Source: Crocinitomix sp. (GTDB lineage: Bacteria; Bacteroidota; Bacteroidia; Flavobacteriales_D; Crocinitomicaceae). From it: a DNA stretch of 64,000 bases. The notes beneath the pieces were generated by a model. It did no database searches. It was not told where the DNA came from and worked only from the letters and a program-made list of their open reading frames with translations. The position numbers and the translations under genes are program-made. Shown one piece after another: positions 17,664 through 27,600 of this stretch (within the stretch, counting starts at the first letter, position 1; each line of letters begins with the position of its first letter). The stretch is taken from NCBI GenBank assembly GCA_013138735.1, contig WTCE01000063.1, positions 62,001-126,000 of the forward strand. Reading direction: 5' to 3'.

Positions 17664-17966
17664 TTAGGTCCCAGGTGGATTATTTTTACCTCCCTGGCTA
17701 AATTGCCAACCATTCCCGTTGGTCCATCCATTGGTTTTCATGGCTTTAGATGCCGTTTTATGGTTTCCATATTTACCACAATAAATCCAATTTCCACCGG
17801 ATTGTTTTCTCCAATAATAACTACCTCCGCCAAATTGAATAACTGCCCGTTGCGCTACACTAGAGCTAGCCGCTTTACTCAACCGATTATCAACTATTGA
17901 CGTTCCATTATTCTTTTTTTGAACAATTTTGGATTTACTTTTATTCTGTTTCTCGTTTTCGTACAT
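17664..17966 (-). CDS. Small putative eCIS cargo protein, 100 aa
   Basis: Residues 1-45 are Lys/Ser/Asn-rich and apparently disordered, with the segment GTSIVDNR (21-28). This resembles GISLQDNR of the DUF4157 protein, and VDNR...Q segments are commonly found in front of eCIS-linked domains. Residues 45-100 are a Gly/Trp/Tyr-rich domain (GGGSYYWRKQSGGNWIYCGK) with a Trp near 49-85, possibly a small beta fold. No signal peptide. It lies 10 bases before the effector gene and 21 after the GH25 gene. Family not recognised; cargo status is inferred. Confidence 0.55.
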   Translation of the reverse strand: MYENEKQNKSKSKIVQKKNNGTSIVDNRLSKAASSSVAQRAVIQFGGGSYYWRKQSGGNWIYCGKYGNHKTASKAMKTNGWTNGNGWQFSQGGKNNPPGT

Positions 17967-17987
17967 ATTCTTTGGGTTAATGTGTAA

Positions 17988-18770
17988 TTAATTCGTTTTT
18001 AAAAAGGCATTAAAAGCTTCAAGGTCTCCGTTAAAAATATCAAAATCGTTTTTAATACTTTTTTCATAGTAATCATCACTTTTTTGCCATAACTGCCACT
18101 TAGTATCTTTCCAGATCCCTGGTAATGTTGGTGTTTTACCTTGCGAATAATCTGCCACCCATAAAGGATACTTAGCAAAAGCCTCAATACTTAGATACTT
18201 GTCCCCATCATTGATGTTTGTATATAAGATTGGTGTTCTACCCGTTTTTTCGGCTAAAATTTCTAATACTTGAAGCAAATTATTTTGCACGGCTTCAACG
18301 GTCATATCAGTTCTTATTCCATGACCTTCAAAATCGACAATTGCAGGCAAACCTGCAGCGCTAATTTCACCTACCGTCTTCAAATAATTACCTACTTGAT
18401 CTGCAGGATCATCTTCACTCTCAAAAAAATGATAAGCTCCTCGCACAAACCCCTTCTCTTCAAGCACCTTCCAATTAGATTTGAAGTCTGGATCCTGCCA
18501 AGTTATTCCGTCAGTAGCACGACAAATAACAAAGGTTAAACTATCCTTCTGTTTGTCGAGTATATCTACCTCACCTCTTTGGTTAGACGAAATATCAATC
18601 CCATAAACGTATTGAGGAACAGTTTCTGTTGTAGTTTCTGTCACAACAGTGTCTAATCGGCTAACATTTGTGCTGTCTGTCGCATTCGTATCAGGTTTAT
18701 CTGCTCCACCACTGCAGGAAAAAGCAATTAAGGTTAAGGCAATGCTATAAATTTTCATCTTTGGTTTCAT
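17988..18770 (-). CDS. GH25 lysozyme-like lipoprotein
   Basis: A 260-residue protein with a lipoprotein signal (IAFSC lipobox near residue 19) and a Thr-rich linker. The GH25 domain follows: GIDISSNQRG near 56 (catalytic Asp), AIVDFEGHG near 147 (the D-x-E pair) and PLWVADYSQGKTP near 204. GH25 enzymes cut the beta-1,4 bond between N-acetylmuramic acid and N-acetylglucosamine. It lies inside the eCIS block. Possible roles are opening the producer's wall for particle release, or cargo. Lipid anchoring argues against cargo. Confidence 0.85.
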   Translation of the reverse strand: MKPKMKIYSIALTLIAFSCSGGADKPDTNATDSTNVSRLDTVVTETTTETVPQYVYGIDISSNQRGEVDILDKQKDSLTFVICRATDGITWQDPDFKSNWKVLEEKGFVRGAYHFFESEDDPADQVGNYLKTVGEISAAGLPAIVDFEGHGIRTDMTVEAVQNNLLQVLEILAEKTGRTPILYTNINDGDKYLSIEAFAKYPLWVADYSQGKTPTLPGIWKDTKWQLWQKSDDYYEKSIKNDFDIFNGDLEAFNAFLKTN

Positions 18771-18857
18771 GTTTATTTCTTGTTAGGTTATTCTTCACTT
18801 AATATCTCCATCCTCAATTTGCACTAATTGACACCTTATAATAGAGGGTTTATTGAA

Positions 18858-19397
18858 CTATCTTTCCCTTCTACGCCTAATTCGGTGTTTGCTTATCGGA
18901 AAAATAACAGGGCCTTTATCTCCTTTATAATTCAAATAAGATGAGTATTTATAGTTTGCTAAATAAGCCCTCATTTCTGCCGTAGTTGGATCATCAAAGG
19001 TTGTCGTATCCTTTTCTCCAATTAGTAAACGATAAAGTCGTACATCAAAAAAATGATAATAGCGAAATAAGTTTTTGATGTTGTTATAAAGATCCTTTTC
19101 ATGAAAGTATAACTCTAATTCATTGAAGTCGTTCGCGTATTTGATCAAAATTTGATGCATTTCATTTAAAAAATGATCCACAAACTCATTTTCATGCTTA
19201 TGGCTGACATTTAAAACAAGATAAATTCGCCAGTCTGTTATAAAGTAGCCTTTTAAGCGTGTATTGGTTTCGCAAATTGTTCGATTCAATGCTATGGCTA
19301 TAATTTCTTTAAGTTCATCAGCAGCAAAATGATTGCGCCAACTTTTCATTTGCAGCACTATTTTTTTATTCGATATATGTTCTCGAATAATTCTCAT
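18858..19397 (-). CDS. Y1-transposase-like (REP-associated type) domesticated protein
   Basis: A 179-residue protein overlapping the AAA+ gene by 4 bases. Residues 45-85 (LKGYFITDWRIYLVLNVSHK) and the tail NYKYSSYLNYKGDKGPVIF resemble the order of REP-associated tyrosine transposases, in which the first region is PNHxHLI and the end is xYxYSSxxxY. The HUH pair is missing (DWRIYLV in place of PNHVHLI), so catalysis is unlikely. It may be a domesticated derivative serving the injection system. A very basic tail (RIRRRRER) could bind nucleic acid. The call is tentative. Confidence 0.4.
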   Translation of the reverse strand: MRIIREHISNKKIVLQMKSWRNHFAADELKEIIAIALNRTICETNTRLKGYFITDWRIYLVLNVSHKHENEFVDHFLNEMHQILIKYANDFNELELYFHEKDLYNNIKNLFRYYHFFDVRLYRLLIGEKDTTTFDDPTTAEMRAYLANYKYSSYLNYKGDKGPVIFPISKHRIRRRRER

Positions 19398-20764
19398 AAA
19401 GCCTTATTTTGAATGGTTTTGTGCTCTTTAGCAAATTCTCGTCTCAATCCATTCAATAAATCTTGTTTTGTAACGGTATCACTATCTCTTTTGATGGCTG
19501 CTAAGGCACAATGGCGCAAAACATTTATAATTGCACCGCCGGCTAATTCATAGTTTTCTGCCAAGGCATACAAATCAATGGATTCATCCAACTTACAAGG
19601 GCCAGCGAATGCTTTTTGCCACAATTGATAGCGTTGATCAATGCTTGGCATTCTAAAATGAATCATAGATTGAAACCTACGAGTAAAAGCCCCATCAATA
19701 TTGTCTTTTAAATTGGATGCCAAAATAACCACACCTGAATATTCTTCAATACGCTGTAATAAATAACCAGTTTGCTGGTTGGCATGTCGATCGTTTGAGG
19801 TTTGTGCAACTGTTCTTTTTCCGAAAAGCGAGTCAGCCTCATCAAAAAACAGAATCCAATTTTTATGTTCTGCGATATCAAAAATTTTGGCCAAGTTTTT
19901 TTCTGTTTCACCAATATATTTTGACACAATCATAGATAAATCAATTCGAAAAACGTCCTTACCAGTTGTTTTACCTAAAACTGTAGCTGTAAGCGTTTTC
20001 CCTGTACCCGGCGGACCATAAAACAAGGTGCGATAACCTGGTTTGATTTTCTTATCCAAGCCCCATTCTGCCATTATATCCTTCCCTTTGTTGAGCCAGG
20101 TGTTAATTTCCAAGAGTTCTTCTAAAATAGCGTCCTCTAAAACAAGATCCTCCCAATCCATTTGAGTGGTGATGTGTTGCGCAGGGAATTCGGCTGATTG
20201 CTCTAAAGGTAACTCCTCTGCGGTTTGAAAAAAATGTAACCACCGATCTGTAACACACAATAATTCAGCATTTGAAGGCAGGTTATTTCCAGTGGTTTTT
20301 CTGGTGAGAATTTGCTCTTGCATTAGAAATGCTTTAGGCTCAATACTTTTAATCACCTCATTTCTTAAAGTGGGATCAGATGCAGCGGCAATAAACAGCA
20401 AGGTTTGAATGGTCGGTAAAAACCCATTAAAAGCATTGTCCAAATAACCTCCAAATTCGGTAAAGGGACGGTCATAGAGCTGATTTTTACCGAAAAAAAT
20501 ATCCAATTTCTCTGGTTTGATATGTGGCGCCAGGGCCAAAATAAGGGCCAGTCTTTCAAATGCGTTTAATTTATGTTCTTGCACAAACTGCGCATAAGCG
20601 CCCTCAGTATCTTCTAGCTCAGGTAATTCAATATCTAGCCAACTTGTTTCATACCCTTCATGCATCAAATAGCTTGAAACCGCGTGTTGAATGACTTTTT
20701 CAAGCCAAACGAATTCATTTTCTAAAGAATCAATATGTACACTATTTCCCTCCATAAACTTCAA
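19394..20764 (-). CDS. eCIS AAA+ ATPase (Afp15-like)
   Basis: A 456-residue protein. Residues 1-200 are helical and specific to this subfamily; residues 240-430 form the AAA+ module with Walker A GPPGTGKT (250-257), Walker B ILFFDEAD (304-311), sensor ASN and an Arg-finger pair TRRF. Such ATPases are encoded in nearly all eCIS loci (Afp15/Pvc15) and are thought to help assembly or loading of cargo, not firing. It overlaps the preceding gene by 23 bases (14 if the second ATG is used) and the following gene by 4. Confidence 0.9.
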   Translation of the reverse strand: MKFMEGNSVHIDSLENEFVWLEKVIQHAVSSYLMHEGYETSWLDIELPELEDTEGAYAQFVQEHKLNAFERLALILALAPHIKPEKLDIFFGKNQLYDRPFTEFGGYLDNAFNGFLPTIQTLLFIAAASDPTLRNEVIKSIEPKAFLMQEQILTRKTTGNNLPSNAELLCVTDRWLHFFQTAEELPLEQSAEFPAQHITTQMDWEDLVLEDAILEELLEINTWLNKGKDIMAEWGLDKKIKPGYRTLFYGPPGTGKTLTATVLGKTTGKDVFRIDLSMIVSKYIGETEKNLAKIFDIAEHKNWILFFDEADSLFGKRTVAQTSNDRHANQQTGYLLQRIEEYSGVVILASNLKDNIDGAFTRRFQSMIHFRMPSIDQRYQLWQKAFAGPCKLDESIDLYALAENYELAGGAIINVLRHCALAAIKRDSDTVTKQDLLNGLRREFAKEHKTIQNKAL

Positions 20765-21668
20765 AAAATCGTTCTAAATCATCTAAATCTGCATTTACCC
20801 ATTTAAAATACTCCAAGGCAGTATTTGGGTTTAATTGGTTGCCTTGTAACAAATCCAAAAGACTTGCTCTAGCATTATACATTCCTGCATTTGAAAAATG
20901 ACTCACTTGTGAATCTAGCGGTTGATCATAAAAGTCATTTGCCCATTGTTGATGACTTTCTTGGCGTTTTATCATATCACTGATAAAAATTTCTACTTTC
21001 CCCTCTTGCACAACCAGTTTTTTTGCTTTAAAAAACTCTGATTTCCGGGCCATTTCCTGATGGTAATAGGCCATATCTTTCGATTGGATCGTTTTGCTAG
21101 ATGATTCGCCAAAAATATCTACTAAACCAAAATTTTCTGATTCAGTTGCAATTTCTAATTCAGCCTCTTCCTTACCGGCAATTGCCAAGGTCCAATCTTT
21201 TAAGGTCACACATTCGGTAACTAGATATAGTTCACGAAAAGAGTAATAGGTTTGGGTGAGCTTGATAATTAACTCATCCTGTATTTGACTCCAATTAGCA
21301 ATTCGAAAAGCTTTGGGATCATTCCCTTTAAAAATAAAACTGCCTGAATCGTCAAATGCGAGTACTTGTTTGCTGAATTCAAATTCACCTTCCACCGCAT
21401 TTTGCCCAGTTCCCCTGCCCGAATATGGCTTGGAGCAACCTTGCTGAAAATTCCAGTTTGAAGGGTTCAAAGAAATATTGTTTTCAAAATCAACCTCACT
21501 CGCATTAATAATCGTTGGGTTAAAAATATTACCCAAAAAAATCAGTTGCCCATTTCTAATTTGGAAAAAATCGCCTGGATAAACATTGCCTGAATTGGGA
21601 ATAACCGAAAAATATCCTCCGGTTTTATGATAGGTTTCCCGATAAAATTTCTTAAATATATTATCCAT
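20742..21668 (-). CDS. eCIS-operon protein of unknown function
   Basis: About 308 residues from the ATG at 21668 (MDNIFKKFYRETY), which is preferred because a start at 21713 falls inside a terminator-like hairpin. The N-terminal half is beta-rich (GGYFSVIPNSGNVYPGDFF), Gly/Asn-rich and contains NFQQGCSKPYSGRGTGQN; the C-terminal part is helical, with DMIKRQESHQQWANDFYDQ. There is no signal peptide. The position, between the helical proteins and the ATPase, suggests an accessory structural or loading role. Family not recognised. Confidence 0.6.
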   Translation of the reverse strand: MDNIFKKFYRETYHKTGGYFSVIPNSGNVYPGDFFQIRNGQLIFLGNIFNPTIINASEVDFENNISLNPSNWNFQQGCSKPYSGRGTGQNAVEGEFEFSKQVLAFDDSGSFIFKGNDPKAFRIANWSQIQDELIIKLTQTYYSFRELYLVTECVTLKDWTLAIAGKEEAELEIATESENFGLVDIFGESSSKTIQSKDMAYYHQEMARKSEFFKAKKLVVQEGKVEIFISDMIKRQESHQQWANDFYDQPLDSQVSHFSNAGMYNARASLLDLLQGNQLNPNTALEYFKWVNADLDDLERFFEVYGGK

Positions 21669-21683
21669 TTTTCTGTTTTTAAA

Positions 21684-21713
21684 ATGCCATCTGACTGTTC
21701 TGCCAGATGGCAT
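21684..21713 (-). terminator. Terminator-like hairpin inside the eCIS operon
   Basis: ATGCCATCTG and CAGATGGCAT are a perfect 10-base inverted repeat with a 10-base loop. On the minus strand it is followed by TTTTAAAAAC. It lies 12 bases after the stop of the gene at 21726-22541 and 16 bases before the ATG at 21668. It is probably an intrinsic terminator or attenuator that lowers expression of the ATPase and effector genes relative to the structural genes. Confidence 0.7.
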
Positions 21714-21725
21714 GAATTATTTAAA

Positions 21726-22541
21726 CTATGAAGCCAGTGCGGCCGCGTTAGCAGCAGCATAACCTGCCTCAAGCGATTGCAATTTGATTTGCGCTTGCAT
21801 TAGATGTGCGTTGGCATTGTTCAGTTGCTTTGTTAAGTCATTAACTCCATCAGCTGCATTCGCATTTCTAGCTTTCGCATTTTCGTAAGCTATATTTATC
21901 AAATTCCAAATCTTAGCAAGATCGGTTTTATCAGCAGGTTCGCTTACCGATTGATATAAGGAAACAGATTCTCCTAGTTCCAATCCCGTTGCTGCTCTAG
22001 CCTCAATAACACTCGCCTGAGCGGTAAAGGTTGAATTTAGCGCAACCAGCATTAAAGCAACAGCATTATTAGCGTCTGTGCCTGCTTTCGCTATCATCTT
22101 GACCAAGTCATCAGAAATAAGCGGATTGAGTGCTTTTTTACGGGTAATTAAATTCTGTAGTTTATCAATTACTTCTGCCGAATAAATTAGTTCGAGCATT
22201 GAATTTCGTACTTGAATTGCCAACGTCTTAGTTTGTCCATCCGCAAGGTCTACTTCATTAAACGCGATTTTCGAATTATTCTTGAGATTATTAGCCGTGT
22301 TAATAATATCTGCCAAGTCGCTTTGGTTCTGTGTTGCCACAGTTAAATTATCAGCAGAGGCAGACAAATCGGCCTTAAAAGTATTGGATTTATCAGTCAA
22401 GGAAGTAACGACTGATTGTAATTGCACTACTTTTTCTTGTGCATTTATCACGCTTAGGGATAAAGCATCTAGTTCAGCTTTTTTGGCTTCGGTAATACCG
22501 TACATAAGAGTTGTGGGTTTAGTTAAAGTTACAAGTGTCAT
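21726..22541 (-). CDS. Ala-rich helical protein of the eCIS operon
   Basis: A 271-residue protein, Ala/Asn/Leu/Lys-rich, with almost entirely helical predicted structure and heptad-like patterns (LSLSVINAQEKVVQLQSVV, LNNANAHLMQAQIKLQSLEA). No signal peptide. The start ATG overlaps the stop of the preceding gene by 4 bases, so the two are translationally coupled. A long coiled-coil shape would fit a trimeric fibre or an internal rod, but no such domain is recognised. Confidence 0.55.
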   Translation of the reverse strand: MTLVTLTKPTTLMYGITEAKKAELDALSLSVINAQEKVVQLQSVVTSLTDKSNTFKADLSASADNLTVATQNQSDLADIINTANNLKNNSKIAFNEVDLADGQTKTLAIQVRNSMLELIYSAEVIDKLQNLITRKKALNPLISDDLVKMIAKAGTDANNAVALMLVALNSTFTAQASVIEARAATGLELGESVSLYQSVSEPADKTDLAKIWNLINIAYENAKARNANAADGVNDLTKQLNNANAHLMQAQIKLQSLEAGYAAANAAALAS

Positions 22542-24511
22542 GATTTTTTAGTTTTGGTTAATTTAAATGTGAAACTATTTGTATTCGCAAAGTCAGACAA
22601 TGCGTTAGTGAATTGTGCTGCGTTTGTTGCTTCAGCCAAAGAATAAGAAAGTACAACAGGTGTATACTCTTCTCCAGGGATTAATTGGTTTCCATAATTA
22701 TCTGTCGTTTTTTCATCCAACGTTACTGAAAAACTCTTAGCTGTTTTATAATTTATTTTGTCCATTACAGGGTTCGCAGCAGCCACTTTAAACAAACCTG
22801 CAGGAACTTGCTCTGCCAAGGCTAAGTTAAAGAATATACCTCGAGAAGCATCTGCACCTGTTTTAGCTTTTGCTAAGTTGATAATGGACGTTCCACACTT
22901 TGTTATTACTTTATACTGCTCTAAAAGCTTAGCATAAGTAGCCTTTCCATTAGTAGTTAATTTGACCCCGGTTAAGTCTTTCGAACCCTGAGCATATGCT
23001 AAAAGAATTACATAGCTTTCACCTTTATCTTGAACATAAGCCCCTTTTATTAATTCAATTGCAGCATTTGCATTAGCCAATGCCTTGTTGAGTACCTTAA
23101 GCTTATCTTCATATTCGTTGCGCACTTTTAGCGACTGTAAATTCCAATCAGATAGCAGGCTTCCAACTTTGTCTGAACTGTTTGGCAAGAGCATAACGCG
23201 ATAATGCATCAAATAATCCTCTGCTTGCTCAGCTTTAAATTCAATTTTATTATCTGTCACTACAAGAACCTTTGGATCAGGAGAACCAGGAGTAGCATTC
23301 AGCTTAGGAAAATTAGCCGCTGCCAATTGATTCGTTAGTTCAAAGCTTTGCGAACCTGCAGACAATACGTCTTCATAATTATTGATCATTTTCTTATATT
23401 CATCTGTCATTTTGACGTATAAAAAGAGGCAATATTCAGTCCCAAGGGCAATATCATTTCCGTTAGAATCAGCATAATCTGCTATCGTCACATTTCCCCA
23501 AATAGACACTCCGCTCTTTAAAGGTTTGGAATCATGCGAAAGAAACCTTGGCTTTTTATTCGGACCTCCCGCATTTAATGCTGTTTCGGCCGAAGCGACT
23601 GAAAAAGTAGATTTTGATGAGCTTTCAACAATAATTATATAGTACGTTTCAACAGCACTTTGATCCTCGTTCTGAGCATTTTTGGTTGGATAAAGAGGCG
23701 TCATGTAAGGACTGAATGCATAAGCAAAAGATGTAGCCGTTGGCTTATCCTTACCTCCAAGCAACGTTAAACCAGAATTTAATTCCAAATTACTTAATTT
23801 ATAGCCTGTTCTCAACCCAAAATTTGCGGCATTTAAATCTACCGTCAAGCCCTCCGCTTTTTTCTCTAGATTATTCGCAACGCCTGCGGCTGAATTTTCC
23901 GCATCCAATGTTGCTGAAGTTTTTTCAAACTGTCCTTTAAAACTTTCATTTAAAGTTTCTAATGCGGCACCAGTAGCCTGCGCTTCTGTTAAAACAGTAC
24001 CTGCGGTAATTGAAGAAACACGCATAGTGGCTTCCATAGCATATTGCGACGCAAGCTTTGAATTATAAGCCGTTGTGTCCATATTATTTTTAACCGCAAG
24101 GGTTTCCGTATAGATTTGCGAATTATAATCAGCTGCACTAACAATGCTAAATACGTTTCCAATATCTCCAGCCAAGCTCACAATTGCATTTGCCGCAATT
24201 TGAACATTTGATGCTGCTACAGCAGTATTTTTCACCGCTTGGTCTACACATGATTTTTCTTGTGTCGCAGCATCTACAACGTTGATTACTGAATTATTAT
24301 TCTCATTTACAGACCCAAGTGTATCTTGCTGATGCTCATAAACTTTTAGTGTCGCATCAAATTTGTCATTAGCCGTAATTAAAGCTCCCTGTGCATAATA
24401 GAGCGAAATTTCTTGCGCTCCTAATGCACTATGCGTTTTTTGTAAGGACGCCGCCTGTTCGTCGAGTGAGTTTACAATACTCGTTCTCAAATTTTCATTG
24501 TATGTATTCAT
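22538..24511 (-). CDS. Ala-rich large protein of the eCIS operon, unknown function
   Basis: A 657-residue protein. Residues 1-230 are helical and Ala/Asn/Ser-rich (AASLQKTHSALGAQEISLY), similar in composition to the neighbouring 271-residue product. Residues 240-640 look like repeated beta domains interspersed with helices, with strands such as YYIIIVESSSKSTFSVA and EYCLFLYVKMTDEY. Each of three blocks ends in a segment of the type SFxVxLDEK or VVLSYSLAEA, like fibronectin-type or tail-fibre domains. There is no signal peptide. It occupies the position where Afp13-type fibres are found in other systems, so a fibre or surface role is possible but unproven. Confidence 0.5.
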   Translation of the reverse strand: MNTYNENLRTSIVNSLDEQAASLQKTHSALGAQEISLYYAQGALITANDKFDATLKVYEHQQDTLGSVNENNNSVINVVDAATQEKSCVDQAVKNTAVAASNVQIAANAIVSLAGDIGNVFSIVSAADYNSQIYTETLAVKNNMDTTAYNSKLASQYAMEATMRVSSITAGTVLTEAQATGAALETLNESFKGQFEKTSATLDAENSAAGVANNLEKKAEGLTVDLNAANFGLRTGYKLSNLELNSGLTLLGGKDKPTATSFAYAFSPYMTPLYPTKNAQNEDQSAVETYYIIIVESSSKSTFSVASAETALNAGGPNKKPRFLSHDSKPLKSGVSIWGNVTIADYADSNGNDIALGTEYCLFLYVKMTDEYKKMINNYEDVLSAGSQSFELTNQLAAANFPKLNATPGSPDPKVLVVTDNKIEFKAEQAEDYLMHYRVMLLPNSSDKVGSLLSDWNLQSLKVRNEYEDKLKVLNKALANANAAIELIKGAYVQDKGESYVILLAYAQGSKDLTGVKLTTNGKATYAKLLEQYKVITKCGTSIINLAKAKTGADASRGIFFNLALAEQVPAGLFKVAAANPVMDKINYKTAKSFSVTLDEKTTDNYGNQLIPGEEYTPVVLSYSLAEATNAAQFTNALSDFANTNSFTFKLTKTKKS

Positions 24512-24608
24512 AAGTTTATATTTTAGATTTATTGTTTAAGATTATTAATATTGATTTGTGTTTCATTTAGTTTAGTATTAGGTTAATATTGTTTGATTTA
24601 TATGTGAT

Positions 24609-27600
24609 TTAATAGGGCCAATTAACATGGATAGGTTTATCGATCCACGGAAATTTTATGATCCCAAATGAAAAGGGTGATTTATTTAATAAAATGTCAT
24701 AGGCACGTTTTTCTACATCCAAAGTCCAACGGTCCACTTCTTCTCTCAAAACGCCGTCACGAATTAACCAATTCCCTCTAAATCCGTCAATAGATGTGTC
24801 CCCAATTGATGGCCAGTGTCCTATAATTGCTTGAATTAGACCTTCGATTAATTGTTTTTCATCTGTGCTAATTTCTATCCCTGAAGTTACAGGGGATGTC
24901 GGATGAAGTCCTGCCAAAATTTTATTCAAAACCAAATGATGTTCTTCATTTTGAGCAATGCCGTTTACCACAAATTGTAAATAATGAACGGCTTTTATTC
25001 GTGTTTCGGACGACACAAAACTGCCATCTTTGATAAGGTTTAGACGGTCGAACAATACATTTATATAGCTACTTGCCAAAACAAGTCCTGCGTTATTTAT
25101 TGCAATACCTTCTGTTAATAGTGCTTGCTTTTCTTCCATAGGCTGCTCCTTTTTAGTGTCTTGTAAATCATTTATTAATTCGCTTGGGCGTTTCGTTTTT
25201 GAATGCCCTTGTAATTTTTCAGTAAAACGTTGAAATGAAACTCTTAATCCAACTGGTAAATAGGCTTCATTTCTTTGAAAGGCCTGCAATACCTCCTCTT
25301 CCTTCTGCCCATATTTAACTTTGACATCCCACATTATTTCATTCCAGATTTTTTCAGATGATAGAACTCTCCAATTGCTTGTTTTTAAAGCAATCACGGT
25401 CTTTCTAAAGAGGATTTCATTTAATTGATTTTTTAGAATCAAAGAAAATTCCCCTGAATTAAAACAATTAAATAATTTCTTAACCTGGCCAATTAATTCG
25501 CGTTGACTACCGTTTACTGTAGCCAATAATTTCAGCCAATTAGCTATGCTTATTTTTTCGTTTAAGGCTCGTACATAATGTTCAATTTCATTCGTTCGAA
25601 CTATTTCATTGACTAAAAGCTGTGGCTGTTCGCGAATTATAAAGGCTATAAGTGTATCAACTCGGCTGTAATCTGGAATATCAAACCAATTGGGGATTTT
25701 GTTTTCCAATAATAAGGACCGCAGCAATTTGACTCCTAAATTAGATTTCAATAATTTTGTCAAGGCCAAAGCTCCACTTTTGCTCGTTTGTAGTTCTTTC
25801 TTGTTGGATTCACCTTCTTCATGAATAGTTTGCCGCTTTTCAAAACTAAATTCGGCAAATACAGGGTTCATTTTCACTAATAACCTCAATACAATTGGGC
25901 TTAACTGAATGTTTTGAGACTGAATTACCGTAATAATATCTTTCGTTTCCAAGCCTTTCTTTAAAATAAGCTCCGTAATAAATCCTTGGATCAACTCGGT
26001 TATAATTGCTTCAATTGAAATACCTTTTTTCGATTGAAACAAGAGCAGCTTCCACCCTATCCGTTTCATAGCCAACTGCGTTTGGCGATCTCCTTTTTGA
26101 TTGGCTAAGGCAGATAAGAAACTCAATGTTACTTGAAATTCTGAGACGTTTATTGCAGAATAATTAGCCAATGCTACAACAAATTGATCCAATGAAAAAC
26201 GTTGCTCAAAATAGTCTAGCAAAGGATCATTAATATTTACCGTTTTAAAAATCGTAAAAAATGCAGCAGGTTCATTCTTAAGGAGTACTTGAACTTGCTG
26301 ATTCAATTCATCTGCATTAAATTCAACTGTGCTCTTGCTTGAAAGCTTATGCAATCTTTCAGTTAAGGCTTTATGCGCTATTGCTTTCTTATTTGCAATT
26401 GAATCTTGTTTGGCAATAGGTGTTGTATTAAATTCAACTTTATGCTCGCTTGAAAGCTTGTTCTGCGTGTTAATTATGCTTTTATCAGTTATTGCTTTGT
26501 TATTTACAGCTGAATCTTGCTTAGGAATAAGCGTAATACCCTGCTGTTTGTCTCGAATTGTGAGTGCGTCTTGCAAAACAGCCTTAAATCGCTTATAATT
26601 GCCATTGTAAGCTTCGTAATCGAGCAAAACGTTCCAGAAAATTACAGTTTGCCGTTTAATTGACAAGTTTGATTGGAAAGTATTACCAAATATCAACCCT
26701 AAATTCAAGCGCCCACTAATCAATTTTTTAGTCCACTTTTTTTCCGTTGGTAAAAAATGCAAAACCAATGTTTGTACCGATTGATTAAAATTTGTCACCC
26801 AATCTTTACCAGATGATTCACGAATCTGAATGAGTTTTTTAGCGGTTTTAAGAGCAGTGTATCCGTTACCAGCGGCAACAGTTGCGAGCAAAGTATTAAA
26901 ACTTGGATTCGCTATACTTAAGGCAGTTGGCAACTCTTGCTTGAACAGATCCTTTAATAAGTTATTCGTTTGTAGTTTACTGGAAAAATCTTGCAACTTA
27001 ATTCTTAATCTGGAATTCCCATCTTGTCGCATAATTTGGATAATCCGGGTCATTAGAAATTTGACACGCTCTGCTCCTGTCAGTTTTGCTTTAAGCGTGT
27101 CAGACAATGCTTGGGTATACAATTCCTGTTCAAAGGTATCCCCCATCTCTGCTGTCAAACTATTCAAGAAAACTTCAAATTCATTGAGCTCAGCAATATT
27201 AGATTTTGAATTTGTTTTGAGAATAACATCACGCATTTGTAATAATTGATCCTTTTGTAAAAGCGCCACAAACCTTTCCTTTACTGTATTCGTCCATTTT
27301 TGATCTTGTAAGAACTGTAAAAATAGGGCGGGCTTTTTATTGATAAAGTCGGTAAATTTATTCTGCCCCTTAAGTTGATCTATGCGGCCTTCAATGCTTA
27401 TGAAATTCCATTCTTCAGATAAGAAAAAGTGTAAATAAGGTTCAATCGTCCATTTAGAAGTACTTTCCATATGAGCGAAATAATTATTACGCACCACAGC
27501 AAGTGTCGTTTTGAACACCTCAGGCTGCACGCTGGTATTTGAGCGATTATTTTTTAATGCCTGACCTGTCTCTTCAAACAAAACCTTAGGGTCTAGCTTA

